DNA of 64,000 bases from Burhinus oedicnemus (Eukaryota > Chordata > Aves > Charadriiformes > Burhinidae). The stretch lies in the NCBI GenBank assembly GCA_008921705.1, contig VFFE01007083.1:924895-988894 (forward strand). Reading direction: 5' to 3'. Positions 22,701 through 37,700 of this stretch are shown in pieces. Below the pieces are notes generated by a model. That model searched no databases. It saw only the letters and a program-made list of their open reading frames with translations, and had not been told where the DNA came from. The translations under genes and the position numbers were made by a program. Position 1 is the first letter of the stretch; the number at the start of each line of letters is the position of its first letter.

Positions 22701-25700
22701 AGCAATCTTGAAATAGACTGTCTGAATTACATCAGAACAGCACAGTGGTGTTTTATACTTGATCACCACTGCACATCATTTTGAATTTTAAAATTTTCAT
22801 TTTCTCATTCATATGCACTAATCTGCATATAAATACAGAAATGCATGCAGGAATGTTTCTCATGTCTCTCTTCAGGATGCTTGTTAAGTTAGTTACAAAT
22901 TGTACTGCACACTGCTCTCACCACTCACCTACAGAGGACTGTTTAGCAAAAGATCATCATGGACATCACATAACAAATTCGCAAGCTCCCCGCAGAAATG
23001 AGATTTGTTTTAGCCCTTTGCGTTCCTTACCTGCAGCCAAGTGTCTATTTGGATTGCCTTGACTCCCTCTACCAAAGCCTCGTTCACATCAGGCCAGTGA
23101 CCATAGTCAAACCAGAGAGTAAGGACTCTGAAAAAGAGAAATGCATTTGTTAGGAATGAAACAAAAAAACCCCATTCCAGTCAAATACCTTCAGACCCAT
23201 TTACACATGACTGTTCTTCCCAGAACCTAGAGACAGTAGGATAAGGGCTAAGCCACCTAACATAAGTTAGCTTGGTCTGAAGTATTCACTTATTTTAACC
23301 ATAACAAAAACCAGCAGAAACAGGTTCTACCTAATTTTAAACCATGTGCCCTTATCAGCTGGATTTCATTTACTATGTGCTTCGCTATGTACCTTAGAGT
23401 GTCTTGTAGGTTGTTTCCTCGAGACAGAGATATGGATCGGAAGAAACCCTGAACAGCAGGGACTGTGTACATCAAGAGGGTCTTGGATAAATCCTTTTGG
23501 AATGAAAATTGCTGCATTAGTTCTACACAAGCGCATCAGTCCACATGAATCCTATACTCAGTAAGGGGAGAGAGGAAGAAATATGTGGAAACATAGACCT
23601 AATCCACATTATAGCTGACTTCTGCACGTAATCCTCACAGGACATGTTGCTCCTGGAATTTCTTTTGCTTGACTACACATAGGTCTTTCAGCCTGGCAGG
23701 GAACATACTGTGAAGTGTTTTTATACTTCAGTTTGTTGGCAAAACAAACAAAAAACCAAAAAAGCAAACAAAAAGTGTTTTTATAGTTCAGTTTGTTGGC
23801 AAAACAAACAAACAAAACAAAAAACGGACAGCAAAACAACCTAAAAACTATAACCCTACTATAACTGGTAAGTAAAAGAGATTCCTCACAGTCTTTCACG
23901 AAGGGCTTAAGCAGCAGAACATGTTAATGCACGTTGTATCACCTATGATAGCCATCCATGCCTTTACTTTAGTTCACAGCTAACTTACAATCATTTGCAT
24001 TAATTTAGTCCTCTTCCCTGAAGACTGAGTTAACCTGAACTTCCTTACTTTTGCTGTAAGCTATGAGCATATATATACATATATACAGACAGCTTCCACA
24101 AGCCAGGTATGCATAGTAGCTTGTTCACTGCCATAACATTTTCCTGAGTCTAAGCAGTAAGAAACAATCTCTCAACATAAACAGGGAAGTGTACCTCAGT
24201 GACTTTTTTCTGCACTGGAGATGGGATGGGACTGTTCTCTGTGCTCTCTGCATCACTCTCACTGTTGCTGCCCTCGGTGTTAGCACTGGTGATGCTGGCT
24301 CCGCTGGCATGACGTAGTTTCTTCTTCTCATCTCTGGCCTGGTTTTGATGTTTGTAGTGAAGTACTGCTTCAAAGTTCATCACTGCCCAGGCATGCCAGG
24401 CCTGCCAACAAGAGAGAACAAAAGTCAGAAGGAAGATGAATCCTTTCTGCAACCTGTACTTTCTAATTATTAGAGACAATAATCCAGCCTTTCTGAGTCC
24501 ACAGACAACAGTATTAAGCAATACCCTGCATACAACACAATGCTTTGCTTTCTCTAATCGCTTGTAGTTTTAACTGTCTTATTATCTTAAATAACATCAT
24601 GGTCAGTTCTTGGCCAGAAGCTCCCTATTGAATATTAAGGCAAAAGAGCTCTGTAGCAGAAATTAAGTCACATTCCATTCACATACATCTTAATTTTTCA
24701 AAGCTTAAAATTAAGATAAGCGTGCCAGGACTAGGGGAGGTGTAACAGGAAGACATACAGAAGATGGCTGCCCCAGAGAAGATCTGGCACCAAACATGAA
24801 TTGAAATGTCACAACCCTGAAATCAAATGCTCTTTGGAGAATTAGCAACAAGGCTGCTTTCCTAGTTCAAGTATACCGAGAGAGAACAAGTTAGAGTTTT
24901 TCCATTTAGATTATCCTTTCTCCTTCACTGTTAACTGACAGGAGAGAGTCCCAAAAGCAAGGATAGAAATGGATTTGTTTGACAGATAAAATTCTAAATA
25001 AGAATCTCATGATTGCCTTGGGCTGCTTTCTCTGTTTTTGTAATCCTACTTGTAGTAATAAGGCAGGTAGTTATAGGAGATCTTCCTATGAACAGCTTCC
25101 TTTCCTGTAGTATGGGATGTGATCAAATTTACTATCTCTCTGCAATGGTGCCCGGAACCTTTTCCTTACTGACCTTGTACCAGTTGCGATCATGCTCTGT
25201 TGCAGCACTGTAGTATTGCAAGACTTTGGGGATGGTACTCTCATTGATGCCTTGCAGGTTCAGCTGCCACTCACCCAATTTCAGGAAACACCTGGTTAAG
25301 CAACAAGATTATTGACTCAGAACCTAGAATGAAAACGAAGCCTGATGGATTAAGAGGCAGACTTCTTATCTGAAGTCTGAAAGACATTTCGTGTGGTAAA
25401 ACCCACTCAGTAAGCCTCTTCTGCAGTCTGGGAGCGTACGTGTCAACGTGTAAGGTTCAAAACACCACAGCCTCCTTGTAAGTGTGGAGCTAACCAGGTA
25501 ATGGTTTAACTTTTAGGGGGAAGTGAGGGCCAAACTTTTTTCCTCATGTATATCAGTTGTAAAATAAATGTAAGAAGTAGCTAACAGTGGCATCAAGACT
25601 TCATCAGTATTGATAAAATGCAGACAGCATATGTGCTGGCTAGCTATACTTGTCACCATACAAACCAGCCTTCTGGAGAGAACACTGTGACAAACAGTGG

Positions 25701-28700
25701 AAACACAGAGCAACAGCTCTTCCCCCAAGCCAGAACCCCATTAAGTCATCCCCTCCCAGAGGAAAGGAAAACCAACATATTTTTACTGCAGCAGGGTGGG
25801 GCTGTGAAGGTTTGTGCAAAGCTTAATACTTTGCTCCCTCAGTAGGCTTTAAGTACCACAGTTACACAGCTGTCCTTTCTATATTTTGAGTTTTCCAGAA
25901 AGCATTGTGCAAGAAAAATATTGTGTGCAATCATTACTAATTTGTTTTCCATGACAGTCACTCTGAAAAAAAACCTAATCAGATGATGCTGTTATCAAGT
26001 TCCCATTCTCATAAAAGCAAATTAAGTGCATGCCTCCCTTAAAAAAAAAAAAAAAAAAGCAAAACATTCAGTAGTAAGCCCTATACAATTTCTTCTGTAC
26101 ATTGGAAACAACAGATCTGGCACCTCCAGATCCATAGAAGAAAATGGAGATTAAGATGTGTTTTTAATGCAACAATATTTTAAGAGACCATCACACGCTG
26201 GGCACCTATTGCCCAAAGCACTGCTGTTGTATTAAGGGCACACACTGCCAAGCACAGATGTGCCAGGCATGTGGGAAATGTTTCTTTCCTACTGACTGGA
26301 TCTCCTGAAAACCAAAGAAATAGCCATGCTGAGAGTTCTGCCTTCTGCCAGTGAGACACAGTGCTGAAAAAATACAACCAGCCACCAGTGACAAATACAA
26401 GCTTGTTTATGCCAATGTGTCACACCACATTTACTGAAAATTTTACGATAGATAAGAAAATAATACCAAATGGGTTTCTACCAGCTAAATGAGAAATTCC
26501 CTGTTCCTTTTAATCAAAGCATAGGCCTTATCTGAAATGTGTCATCTGCACAGACCCTGCCACCTCAGGAAGAACATCAGTTTCACTATATAACTAAAGG
26601 GTATCCAAGGACCAGGTGCTGACCGTGCCATGAGCTTGTGGAGTTCCTGCTTGTGCTGCTGGTCCTCAGTTGCAATAGCATGCTGTGCCTGCTGCTGCAT
26701 TGTCTGCACGAAGTGCTGCATGTGCTGGAACGCATCAATCTGTAATTGAATGATGGTTGCAGTAAGGACCACAGGGGTTAAATACAACTTCACATGAGAG
26801 GAAGACATTGTGGAAATAAATTTTCACTGAAAACAAAAAAATACAGTTTTGTTTTCTTTCAAAGCCTTTTAGCCATTTACATCCTCTAAAATCAGATTTA
26901 TACTCTATATGTGTAGCATGAAATAAACGAAGAGGTCAGAGATTCTTGATGTCTCAGAAATCTGGCCACTGAATTACTACACTGAGGAACAAATAACGGC
27001 GTTCTTCCGATGCTGGCGACACCTTCATGTCATACAAACAGTTCAAAAGCATGACGGACCAAAACATAAGCTAACATTGTGCTTTGATGTGCAAGAATTC
27101 AACTTTGGCAAAGTGACAAGGTCACCTGTACAAGAAGACGACTTCAGCAGCAGAGAATGTCTTGCTACTGCTCATGCAGACTGAGATTCTAGTAATGATA
27201 TAGACATGTCTCATTTGCAATTGAGCATACACATTGAAGACAGTCCAGCAATTCCAACAATCGAACTGTATCTGACCAATAGCTGTATCATAATAGACAG
27301 GATCACAGGTCCAGAGACGCCTGTCTATAATATGCTTTGGCCTGAAAAAAAAAAATATTGAGAAAACAATGCCTGAAGCAAAACTTGCAGCTTCCCAATC
27401 TTCTCTCCTAACCCATCAGCTTCAGCTAGGTTTACAGTACACATCATGGGATGTAAACTTTGAGTTGTTTCAACAAATTAAAGTCTAGATTTCTTCTAAG
27501 GTTGCTTAAGAAGTACAAATGTACGTTGCTCCTTTGCCAGCAGATTACATAAGGCAGTAGTGCTAAAGCAACTTACACTACCAAATTCTGAGGGAAGACT
27601 CTTTTTGAAATCCTTGGAAAGAATTGTGCGTTAAGAAAAACTGAAATTAAAGATTTAAGAAAAAAAAAAGTATGCACGCTTCACTGGAAACAATTAGCGT
27701 AAAGCTCTTGCAATCTGCAAGGTCATTTCAGGTCAGAAACTGCAGAATATGCTATTAAGATTCCAATTTACTTCTGTTCCATCTACAGGAATGAGCTACT
27801 TTAGAGTGAGACAAGAATCACCTCATCTACCCCATTCAAATGTCAGCATGCACAAGTCAGTTGTCAGGAAAAAGGGTATTAGCCCAGGGTGAAATAAAAG
27901 AAAGTATCACAGTATTAACATTAACGGGGGGCATTCCACAGCTGGGTTAGAAGAGGAGGGGGAAATAACAATCTTCTAAATCATTGTGCTGTTATGCCAG
28001 ACATTTGTCCAAAATATACAAAAAGATATTGTTGAACAGTTATGTGCCCCTCTCATATCTAGACACACCCAACAATCTGCTCTTCAGCTTCCCTTAGTAT
28101 TGAAAACTGATCACCATAAACTGCCAGGCAGAGCACTTAAAACTGAAAGCACTAAGTTTTCTTTAACAAATGAATTCCTAAGTTTGTATGAAGCCTTGTT
28201 ATGGTATATGTCTGCAGAATGCAGCTGCTGGCAAAGGTCCTTGTTAGAAGAAATGCAATAGGGTTTACTTCTCCATCATTTTATCTATTGTTTAAGAAAA
28301 GATTGTTGTGCAGCTCTGCAATTGCTAGGTGGCTGGTTTTCATCTAGATGCCAGTTTTCTCCTGCTGGATCTGGCAAGTGTCAAAATGACAGCAAGGAAA
28401 ACATTTTAGGTCAACCAAGCAACCTTGAACTCCTCAGCTAGAGAAAGTGGTCATTTCCTACCACACCAGCCTACCTCAGTAGCTTATTAGTTAGGATACC
28501 AAATTAAGTGAACACACGCAGTTATATAAAACTCTGGTCTACATACATCACTAGGTATAACTATGTATTATTTAGTTAATGATAGTCACTCAAAATAGGA
28601 CATAAGGATACACCCAACCATGTAATGCTCCCAGTACCAGGAGAATTCCCTAAACACTTTCAGTGTTTGGTATAAACAAACACTTAAGTGTCACTCCAGA

Positions 28701-31700
28701 CTGCAAACTCTATTGTACCATAACATAGCTGCTTCTGCCGTAGAGCTGCACCTTTAACCATGAATTTCAAAAGTAAGCATCAACTTTCCAAGTGCCACAA
28801 AGGACTGAATCATTGAGTCAGACCTTCCAGCAGAAGCTCAGAGAAAGGGTTGAGACTTGCATGTAGGTCTAGGATTAGTGCTACCTTGGGTGAAGTATTT
28901 CTCCTTCAGCACTGTAAACAACACCCAGTTTTAACGTGTTAGAAAGGCAAAAAAAAAAAAGCCCCTAAGCACAGAACTTATGTACTGTATTTAAATAGGA
29001 AATAATTCAACGAGCAAGAGGAGGTGATTCTAATCACACCTGTTCCTCCTTCTCATCTTTGCTGCTTTTCTAATTTTTTTTTTCCTGTCTTCATGGGCTC
29101 CGCATACTTTTGCATCAGTTTATTTTAGACACATTCTCTTCCCCAACCGCCTTAACCTTTGTGACTTTTATGACTTCTTTTGTTCTGATCTCTACAACTG
29201 CACCAGTTTCCCGCATCTTGTCTATTTCTTTATCACAGGTCAAACATAGAAAAGTCCAGTTTCATTCAAAGAGGCAGGCAGAGAAGACCCATATACTTCG
29301 TGGGTCATTTACTGAAGAAAGTAAGAGACCGTTACACTATCTTACAAAGCCAGTAGAACAGGACCTCATCAGCAGCTCCTTCTGTTTTTTAAATTCAAAT
29401 AAAGAATAGTTAGGTCATGGCAATGTTCCCATAGCAATGGCTCTGCTCCAGTGCTGGCAATCCCAAAGACAGGAAAAATAAAAAAGATGTGGCAGAATAT
29501 GAGGATAAATGGAGGCTTTAATGTATATTAAAAAAAAGATAAGTTATCCAGTCTGGAGCTTATTGGATTTGATTATGTAAATTCTCCCTGTGTTGCAATG
29601 TCAAAAACATTCACCCTAGGCTCTTTGGAGCCAAACTGTTCCCATGACAAAACCCTATGTACTTTTCAGCTGTCTTTCAGTTAGAAATTTTCAATAATGT
29701 CCTTAATAAAAATCAGTTCTGCTCAGCAACTAAGTACAAACTGTTCAGGATACTTTTCTAAAACTGCTAATAAAAAAACCTTACTTCTCCCTTTCAGCAT
29801 GTAACCCTGACCATAGGTACAGTGTGGAGACCTGGCAATCAGAACAGTGGATGAAAAGTCAAGTACTAAACCTGTACAGTAAAATCCTGCTGCGGACAGA
29901 AGAGCTACTATTGACCATTAATCCCGGCTGCATCCCTTGGGTACCTGATACTGGTTTAGCAAAAATAATCTTTCCATGTAGGAAATAAAATTAGGGCAGG
30001 CCTTCTCTGTCACTACAGAGTTTTAAAGGAAAATTTCAAAAGCTTATCTTCTGAATAACAATAAGGAGAGGGATTCGTTACACTTTTATAGGTGAGCAAA
30101 AATAAAACCTTCAGCCTTGACGTTGTTCTGTGGGGATTATGAAGAGCTAACGTGCGTGGCACCACACAAAACCCAAGCAATGAAACTTAGAGAGTATTAT
30201 GTTCTTTCGTACCTTACGGGCGCTCTTCCACATGTGTTTCATGTATGCATAAGTCACTTGGGGATGTACTGTTGGCAGTGGGTGATCCAGCTGTCGAGAT
30301 GGATCTACTCCCAAGAGCAGGACAAGTGTCTTATGGGCCAAAGCCTGGAGAAAGTTGTAAAGAGAAAAAGCAGGTCAAAACAAGCTCGTTCTTACCTCCA
30401 TTTCATATTGACTGCAGAATTGCCCGCCACTAAAAAATACCTCTGACTCTCCAGATAAAACACAGACATATCAACCTTATTACCACTTCCTGGACTCGTA
30501 AGAATGCCACATGATAAACCATACATCTTCACTGGGATCAGAGCATGAGAATCTCATTTCAGAAGCCAGTAGGGAGTGTGAAGTCTGTTTCAAGTATTTT
30601 TGGTAATAAATCTTGTGGTGAATGTTGAAATAGGATTGTAATGTTCAATGATAACAACATCACATTCTAGATTTGACAAAGAGTGCTTTAGCAGAGAGAG
30701 CTATAATTAATAATTATCAGTGCTGCATAAGAACTTCCAGGTATAGCATGCAACAAAAAATTGGCTCTGAGGCTCTCAGGTATAATACTAGTCCCACAAA
30801 AATAACCTTGGCTCCAAGCATGTACTCTACACTGGTTATAATTTTAGTATTTCAACAATTTTTGACCAGTCTTCTCCTCAGAGGAGAGCCCATCGCACTT
30901 GGGCAATAAAAGTATTTGGAAATACTCAAGGTTGAAGCAGCACGACAAACCCAATCATCTAAAACTCTGCTGTAGAGGGTAGAGCTTGATAATGCTCACC
31001 AGTCTCCCACTCTTGCCACACAAGCTGGCATACTTGAGCCAAGTTCTCATGTCCTCATGAGGATTCACAACAAGAGATCGGACCATCAATATTCTTTGCC
31101 AGTCTTCCACAATTCGTTGACAGCCCTGAGAGAAAAAGGAAGTGAGAACTTTTTAGCGTTTTATCTCCAATCTACACCACAGAGCCTTAATTCAGAATCT
31201 GAAGGGACTTTTCCCAAGATGGGGAGACTTCAGCATCCGTAATTCACAGCAGCCTGACATTATGAACTAGCTGGCTATTTCTTTAACACTGTAAGATGCG
31301 AAGCAGGTTAAGCCCTTGACTCTTATTGTCTGTAGCCAGCTCAGTGTTTGCAGTCTAACGATATTCTCTAATGCAAAAAGGAGAAAAGCTTCTAAAGCAG
31401 AAATGCATATAAAAATCAGGAAAGCTCTTTGTGCAATTCTGAAAGGAGTCAAGAGTTTTACAACCCTTCTCAACCTAGTTTTAAAGCCTATTTTTGGTTT
31501 AAACAGTGACAAATCTCAATATGGAGACCAAAAACCAAATGGTTGCAAAGATATTTTTGTTATTGCCCTTTTTCTTCTCCTTGCATGTGTTGCTTTCAGA
31601 GGCTGGCATGACTGAACTGATATTCTGCCAGAAACTGCAGTTCCAATTGCCACGCTGCTTGTGCAAGCATTGTCTGGTTCTTGTCTGTCTGAAGGGAGAG

Positions 31701-34700
31701 GCACAACAACATTGTGAGTCAGAGCAGGATGAGTCTGTATTTCAGACGTTCAAGGATGCTACAAGAGAAGTAGAATTGTGGAAGGGACAGTAACAACCAA
31801 ATACTTGGTGCTTGCTGTAATGACCAAGTACTTCAAGATAAGTGATGCTCTGAAGTTCGTATTGATCCAGAGATGACTTAGACCTAGTTTTGAGGTAAAC
31901 AAGAGAATTTCCAATGGCAGCAAGTACCTCAGCACCAAAGCATCTATTTCTTTCCCTTTTTCTTTTTCCCCAAAATTGAGGGCTGGGAAGTTAGGCAAAG
32001 CTTATTCCCTAACACCCTCATAAACCTCATCCAATAAGCATTTTAAAAATTACTAAAAAGCAGCTATAAAATGTGCAAGAACTGTATGTACTCCTTTCAG
32101 GACTATAAACAGCTGTATTCAGACATTATATTTCCTGTCACTCTCAGTTTCTCCACCCCAGTGGAATGCTCCTGAGCTTTTCCAGACAGGAATGCAGATG
32201 GGAGACTAAAAGCTTTGTCACAGTTTCCCGAACAGCTAAAAAATATGCAGCAGCAACAGCCTTTCATAAGGAGGCAGATACAGCAGTCACAGTGAAGAAC
32301 TCTGTATAGGGAGAAATTCTTCCTCCAGGCAGTTTATAAAAATTTGGTATGAGAGCATTTTACACTCATTATGCTTTCCCCCTCCCGCTCCCCTCTCCTT
32401 CCCTTGCAGGAATCACCTCTTTAAACAATATTCCTGTATGTACTATTTCATCTGATGATATTCACTTTCACCGTAGGGATGCCTCTTGAAGGAAATAGTC
32501 TCAAAATATTCGTTGATTTAAATCTTCACAGGTGCTTTGGATTTTTGCTGTTTAGACTAAGAAAGGCACAAAATTCTCCTCAAATATAGGAAAAGCAGCA
32601 TTGCTAAAGAGGACAAGGCTAATCAATTGGAAATGTTCTTATAAGAGGTCAAAAAGGAACAGGACAATCTTTTACAAGTATGTGAATTCTCCGTACAGTT
32701 TTCCAGCACTGTGAGAGAATTCACTTCTCCTTTAAATGCAGCCAAGCCAGGTAAAAAGTTCAAACTAGCCTTATCCAAACCAGTATTTCCAGGTGCGATC
32801 CAACACTGAGATAAGCAGCCCTGGAGATGTTACGAGTGTCTCCATTCTGTACACATCTATTTCAATGCTTAAAACACACTACTACAGTGTCACATCAGTA
32901 GACACCTCAGGAACATTAACCAAACAACAACAACAACAAAGCCCAAACAACCAGGACAAATGCAAAGGAGACAGAAAGCACGCAGTCATGTTAGCATATA
33001 CGCTCTTGGGACAGAAAGAGATATTGAAAGATTTGCTGAGCCATCACACTGACTCGAAAGGAAGCTGTTCATGCCAGCACATCAGCATCTCCATCCTTGA
33101 TCTTTACATAGAAGTACCTGCAGTCTTTCCCACCAGATCTGGCGGATGATCTCACGGCGTTCCGGTACAAGTTTATACTGGATAACCTCTTCCAGCTCTG
33201 ACAGCATCTGGCAGGACACCATAGCCTGAAGGAAACAATCACATTCCATCCCAATCACTACAGAACAAATCTATAATTAAGGAACAGTATTTTGGCATCA
33301 AAATCTTAAGTACGTATGCTGCGCAACAGGTAAAGTACAGACTCCTATATACTAGTAGCTAGACATTCTGCTAATTCAAGCTTTCTAAATGTCAATTCTT
33401 ACTTCTTTTGAGGGGGGGGATGTCACTTCACTCTTTAATTTGTCCCAAAGCTGCTCCTACAAAGTTATATTTCCTACCTGACAAGAGTCATTTAGCTTGT
33501 GTGCCTACACAGGTCTTATGTTTGATACAAGCACTACTCCGAAGTTTTATGCAACTTCTAGAGACAGTCTGAAGCAGGAATGAAGAGAATGAAGGCTGAG
33601 AATTAGACGCTTACCCCGTAGGCTCGACTGTAGCTCTCTCCTGCCATGGCAGTCAGCTCAGCATCTAGCAGATCTCTGGCTTTGTCAATGCACTGAAATA
33701 GAACAAGATATTGGGGCAAAGGTGGTATGTTTTATCTAGAGTCAACTGTTTCAACTGCTATTCATCTGTCCCATCTCATGAACAAAGCTGGCATTATTCC
33801 CATTCTCCAACAAGAACCAGGAAAGGATATTACCCATTGACAGGAAAACAGTGTCCAGGGGCAGGTATAGGGAAAGTCAAGGGGGCTTCATTTATCACCT
33901 CCACAGTCTGAAGTTTGTCTTTCTACCAAATCAAAGTTTGCAGCATTTCTAATCCTGCTGTCATTGTAAAGATCACCATAAATAACATTTATAGAGGAAC
34001 AGAGAAGTTCACATTTTAGTGCAAGAGAGTTGGTTACAAAAAAGCCTCAAGAAATGTCTCTTGATAATATACAATGATAGAAAATAGCTTTCACTGTTTT
34101 ATGTAACCCAACAGGTTTTTATGAATTTTACAGGACAGCAAATTCCATTTCTCTTCCTCCAACTCAGACATGCTCTTCAAGCATGAAATAAATGTTGCTC
34201 TGCTTCCAGTCATTATATAATCTCTCATCTATAGGTTTTCCTGTTCAAAATGTTAAAGGTTAATCACAAACTCTACCCCTTTGAATGCCTGGCAAATTTT
34301 ACTGTACACATCACCCAGAAATCTATGTATGGGTTTTGACAGAGCAGACTGAATTACTCCTTTATCTAAGTTGGCAAGCCAGCACAGAATTCTGAGAAAT
34401 GGTACTTGAGCTTCCTTGGAAAGTAAACAGGCAAAAAAGTCACTCTGCAAACCTCCTGGGACAAACAAGCATACCAATATGGCTCTATTTAATAGACTCA
34501 TTCCTTGCCTTGATTTGTCATCTCTAAGATTTATCACTGCTACCAGAAAAATTTGAGGAAAAGTTCTGGTACATGATATATATGAGCACTTCACTGAAAA
34601 AGCTGCAACAGACAGAAGTGCACAGAACACCCATGAATGATGTGTGTCTTATGCCAAGAATGCCTTTTATCAAACACTGCATTGTAGAATGGAACCTCTG

Positions 34701-37700
34701 CTGAGATAATCGCTATGCACTGTCTGTCTAGAAAACAGACATAAAAGTAAAGCAGCCTAAGGATGACTAAGGCATTCTTACACTCTGCAGCACTGGACCA
34801 CTACTCTCTGTACATATATTCACTGCTGTGTTTCTGGAAATACAAGATAAGCTCAATTGCCAGGGTCTAATACATCAATAGAAGAAAGGTCATTCGGCAA
34901 TCTGTAGGTTATAGCCAACTGCTTTAAAACAGCATGTCTTTCTATGCAGCAATATGGCCTAGCTCTTCTTAAACTAGGTTTTGGGACACCAACAAGGAAG
35001 GTGATTACCTGCTGAGCCAGTGAGAAAAGGTCCTGATGAAGAGCCAGTACAGCCCTGTAGAAAGCACCATCATGGGTGTCCCTTGGGATCATGCAGGTAT
35101 ATTCTTCCATGCTATCCCACTGACCTGCAGAGACAGATATCCTCAATAATACAACGGCCTTCTCTGCAAGATGAGAACAGAACTATGCTACGGTGCTTAG
35201 ACATCAGTGACTGGGCCTGAACGCTGTGTGGTACTTCTGCTGCTAATTCTCCAATAGCTTGTCTTTGGCAGGGACAGTCTGTATTATATACAGAAATTAT
35301 ATACAGAAACTGTGTATGTGCATACACAGAAGAGTTATGGACAAGCAAACTCAATTCTTCAGGCAAATTGTTATCCTCACGGAAAAGGTTGTTGCATTCC
35401 TTGTGATGAAAAAGTTGAAATGCTGACATTTCCAGAACATTTGAATGAATTAGTGCCCTACAAAGCAAAAGATTAATTTTCCTCAGCAAAGTCTGGCAGA
35501 CAGCAAGCGATTTATAAGCTTTTCTAGTAAATATCTGGCTATCAGGGTCACTGATATTTGGACCATTTATAGATTTATTCCACTGAAGATTGTCTATTCA
35601 ACAGACACAACCTATCAAAATGCTCAGTAGATATTGTTCCTAGTTTGTAAATAAGCCTGCCACAAATCTGAGAAATTCCATGAATTTCATCTCAAGTCTG
35701 AGCTATGTTCAATGTAAAACTAAGTAAAAAGCACCAGTTAAGCAACTGATTATCTGTGCAGACCAGTAAGGCATTCTCTTTGATACTTGAGACCACACTG
35801 GGAAACCTTATGTAAACGCAGATTTTTCCAAAGGGCTTCAGTGTCGAATGACACTTAGTTCATATCCCAACGTAAATAACTTTGTTCTTTGATTTTGCTG
35901 TTTCTTGTATTTTTGTAGTTCTGAAGTAAGTTAAAACTATCTGTGCTTCCATACTGTGGCTTGTCATATACTACCACACACAGATACATTACCTAGACCC
36001 CAGGCGGCAGCAGCAGCCATCCTAGCCATCTTAGCTTGAGTTTCGTCATTGACCTGTGTCCACTTTTCACAGCATTGCTGGTGGAGCTGCCCCCTAAGAA
36101 GAATCCACAATTTCTGATCAGCAAAAAGCCTATTCTAAGAATTCAGCCGTGTTAAACAACCTCTTTCCACAGATAAGATGACAACTAGCCCCATCGTTCT
36201 TTTTATATAGAGTGAAGAATAGGATTCTTCTCCTCTGGTCAACTCAGACGCACTAGTCTGTCGACAAATACCCTATCATCAGAAAATAATTTGAAGGCGT
36301 GCTATGCTTTGAAAATACAAATCCAGACAAAAGTTTGCATTTGTTCCTCAGCAGTTAGTAATTCCTACTTTACTACTTGAACTGTCAGCTCCATTCTACA
36401 AATATAGAGAAAACCACCATTCACAAGAAAAAACCCAAACCACCACCAAACAAGGGATGCTTAAAATTTTTTGCAAGCGTCAGTACAAGGAACATATGAT
36501 ATGAATAGCTCGTATATGGCTCCTGCTGTCAAACATTTTGGATAAAAACATCATCAAGTTTGAAGACAGAGGTTAGAGAATCAATGCTTCTGTAACCTAG
36601 TGTGAAGACTTGTCATGGCAAGATCTCAGAGGGGATCTGAATCTTTCATCTCCAGTGGAGAGGAAGCATCAGGATTTTTTTTATATTATTTCTTTTAAAT
36701 CAACTGTGAATGCTCCATTAATCAAACCAATTACTGTGGGTGTTGCAGTTCCAGAATTTCTCAGGCTGGATACTCTGTAGCAGTGGAATAGCTGCCAACT
36801 GTGAGGGAGGCCAGCTTGCCTTCTCTACTGTCATCCACTCCCCTCCCAAATAGGAAGATGAGTTAGTCAAACAGAACCAATGGGCTGCCACAGGCAAGAT
36901 AGTCATTCTGACAGCTTAATGGCCCAGGAGAAAAAAAACAACCCACAAAACAAATTAAAAACCAAGCTAAATCTAGCAACAGCAAATAAATCAGGACCTC
37001 ATAGATGCTAATAAAGTAGTACGGCTGTTGCAGACATAACTACATCAGGAGACAAATAGCTAAGAGTATTTTGGCTGTACTTTCAAAACATTACTGCACA
37101 AAGCACTGAAATAATGATGCTGCATAGTACCAGTTCTAGATTAACTGCCATATTCTGCCAAGCAGACTCCAGCAGCACAAACAGTCAAGTTGAACACTGC
37201 TGAAGAATATCAGCAGCCAAACCATGGAATTCTCAGTCTCAGGATGATGGCTCTATAGTCAGTTGCAAGGTAGCAGACAGCACTTCGCAAACACACTTCC
37301 GAATTATAAAAACCATCTGCATAGAGACAGAGTGCAGTTCCACAAGAGCAAGCACACAGATCTTTGCAAGATTGTGACTGCTCTCATCACTACAGACTAT
37401 CAATAGATGCACAATATTTAGCTCCCAGAGAAGAAAAGCATCCTTTTGTAATATATTTGTCACAGATATGTGAAGAAGCAGGAGGTTCAGAGAGGACACT
37501 TAACAAAAAAATACATGTCCTGCAGGAGGGAGAAATTCCATAAATCTCTGGTGGGAACTGCCTACTCCTAGAAACATGAATGAGAAATGCCCAGTAAGAG
37601 GATCTACTTTTCTTACTGAAAAAGCTATGCCCAATATGCCTCACCCTCATCTAGAAACAAAAAGGGCAGAAAAATGCTGTCAGAATTAGGTTTCTCAAAT

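Larger units (their letters stand above)
11159..26623 (-). other. MTOR: MTOR introns 37-57
   Basis: Introns lie between the listed exons and measure 232-1,492 nt; the largest are intron 50 (15419-16910) and intron 37 (25292-26623). They hold homopolymer runs, a two-copy 60-bp tandem repeat (intron 39), and one block in intron 49 (about 17130-17400) of different texture that may be a transposon remnant. No nested genes are seen on either strand. Confidence 0.85.

Noticed and set aside
32793..33149. Plus-strand open frame of 118 codons
   Set aside because: It partly overlaps MTOR exon 34 in antisense and contains a CAA microsatellite read as polyglutamine; no signs of a gene.
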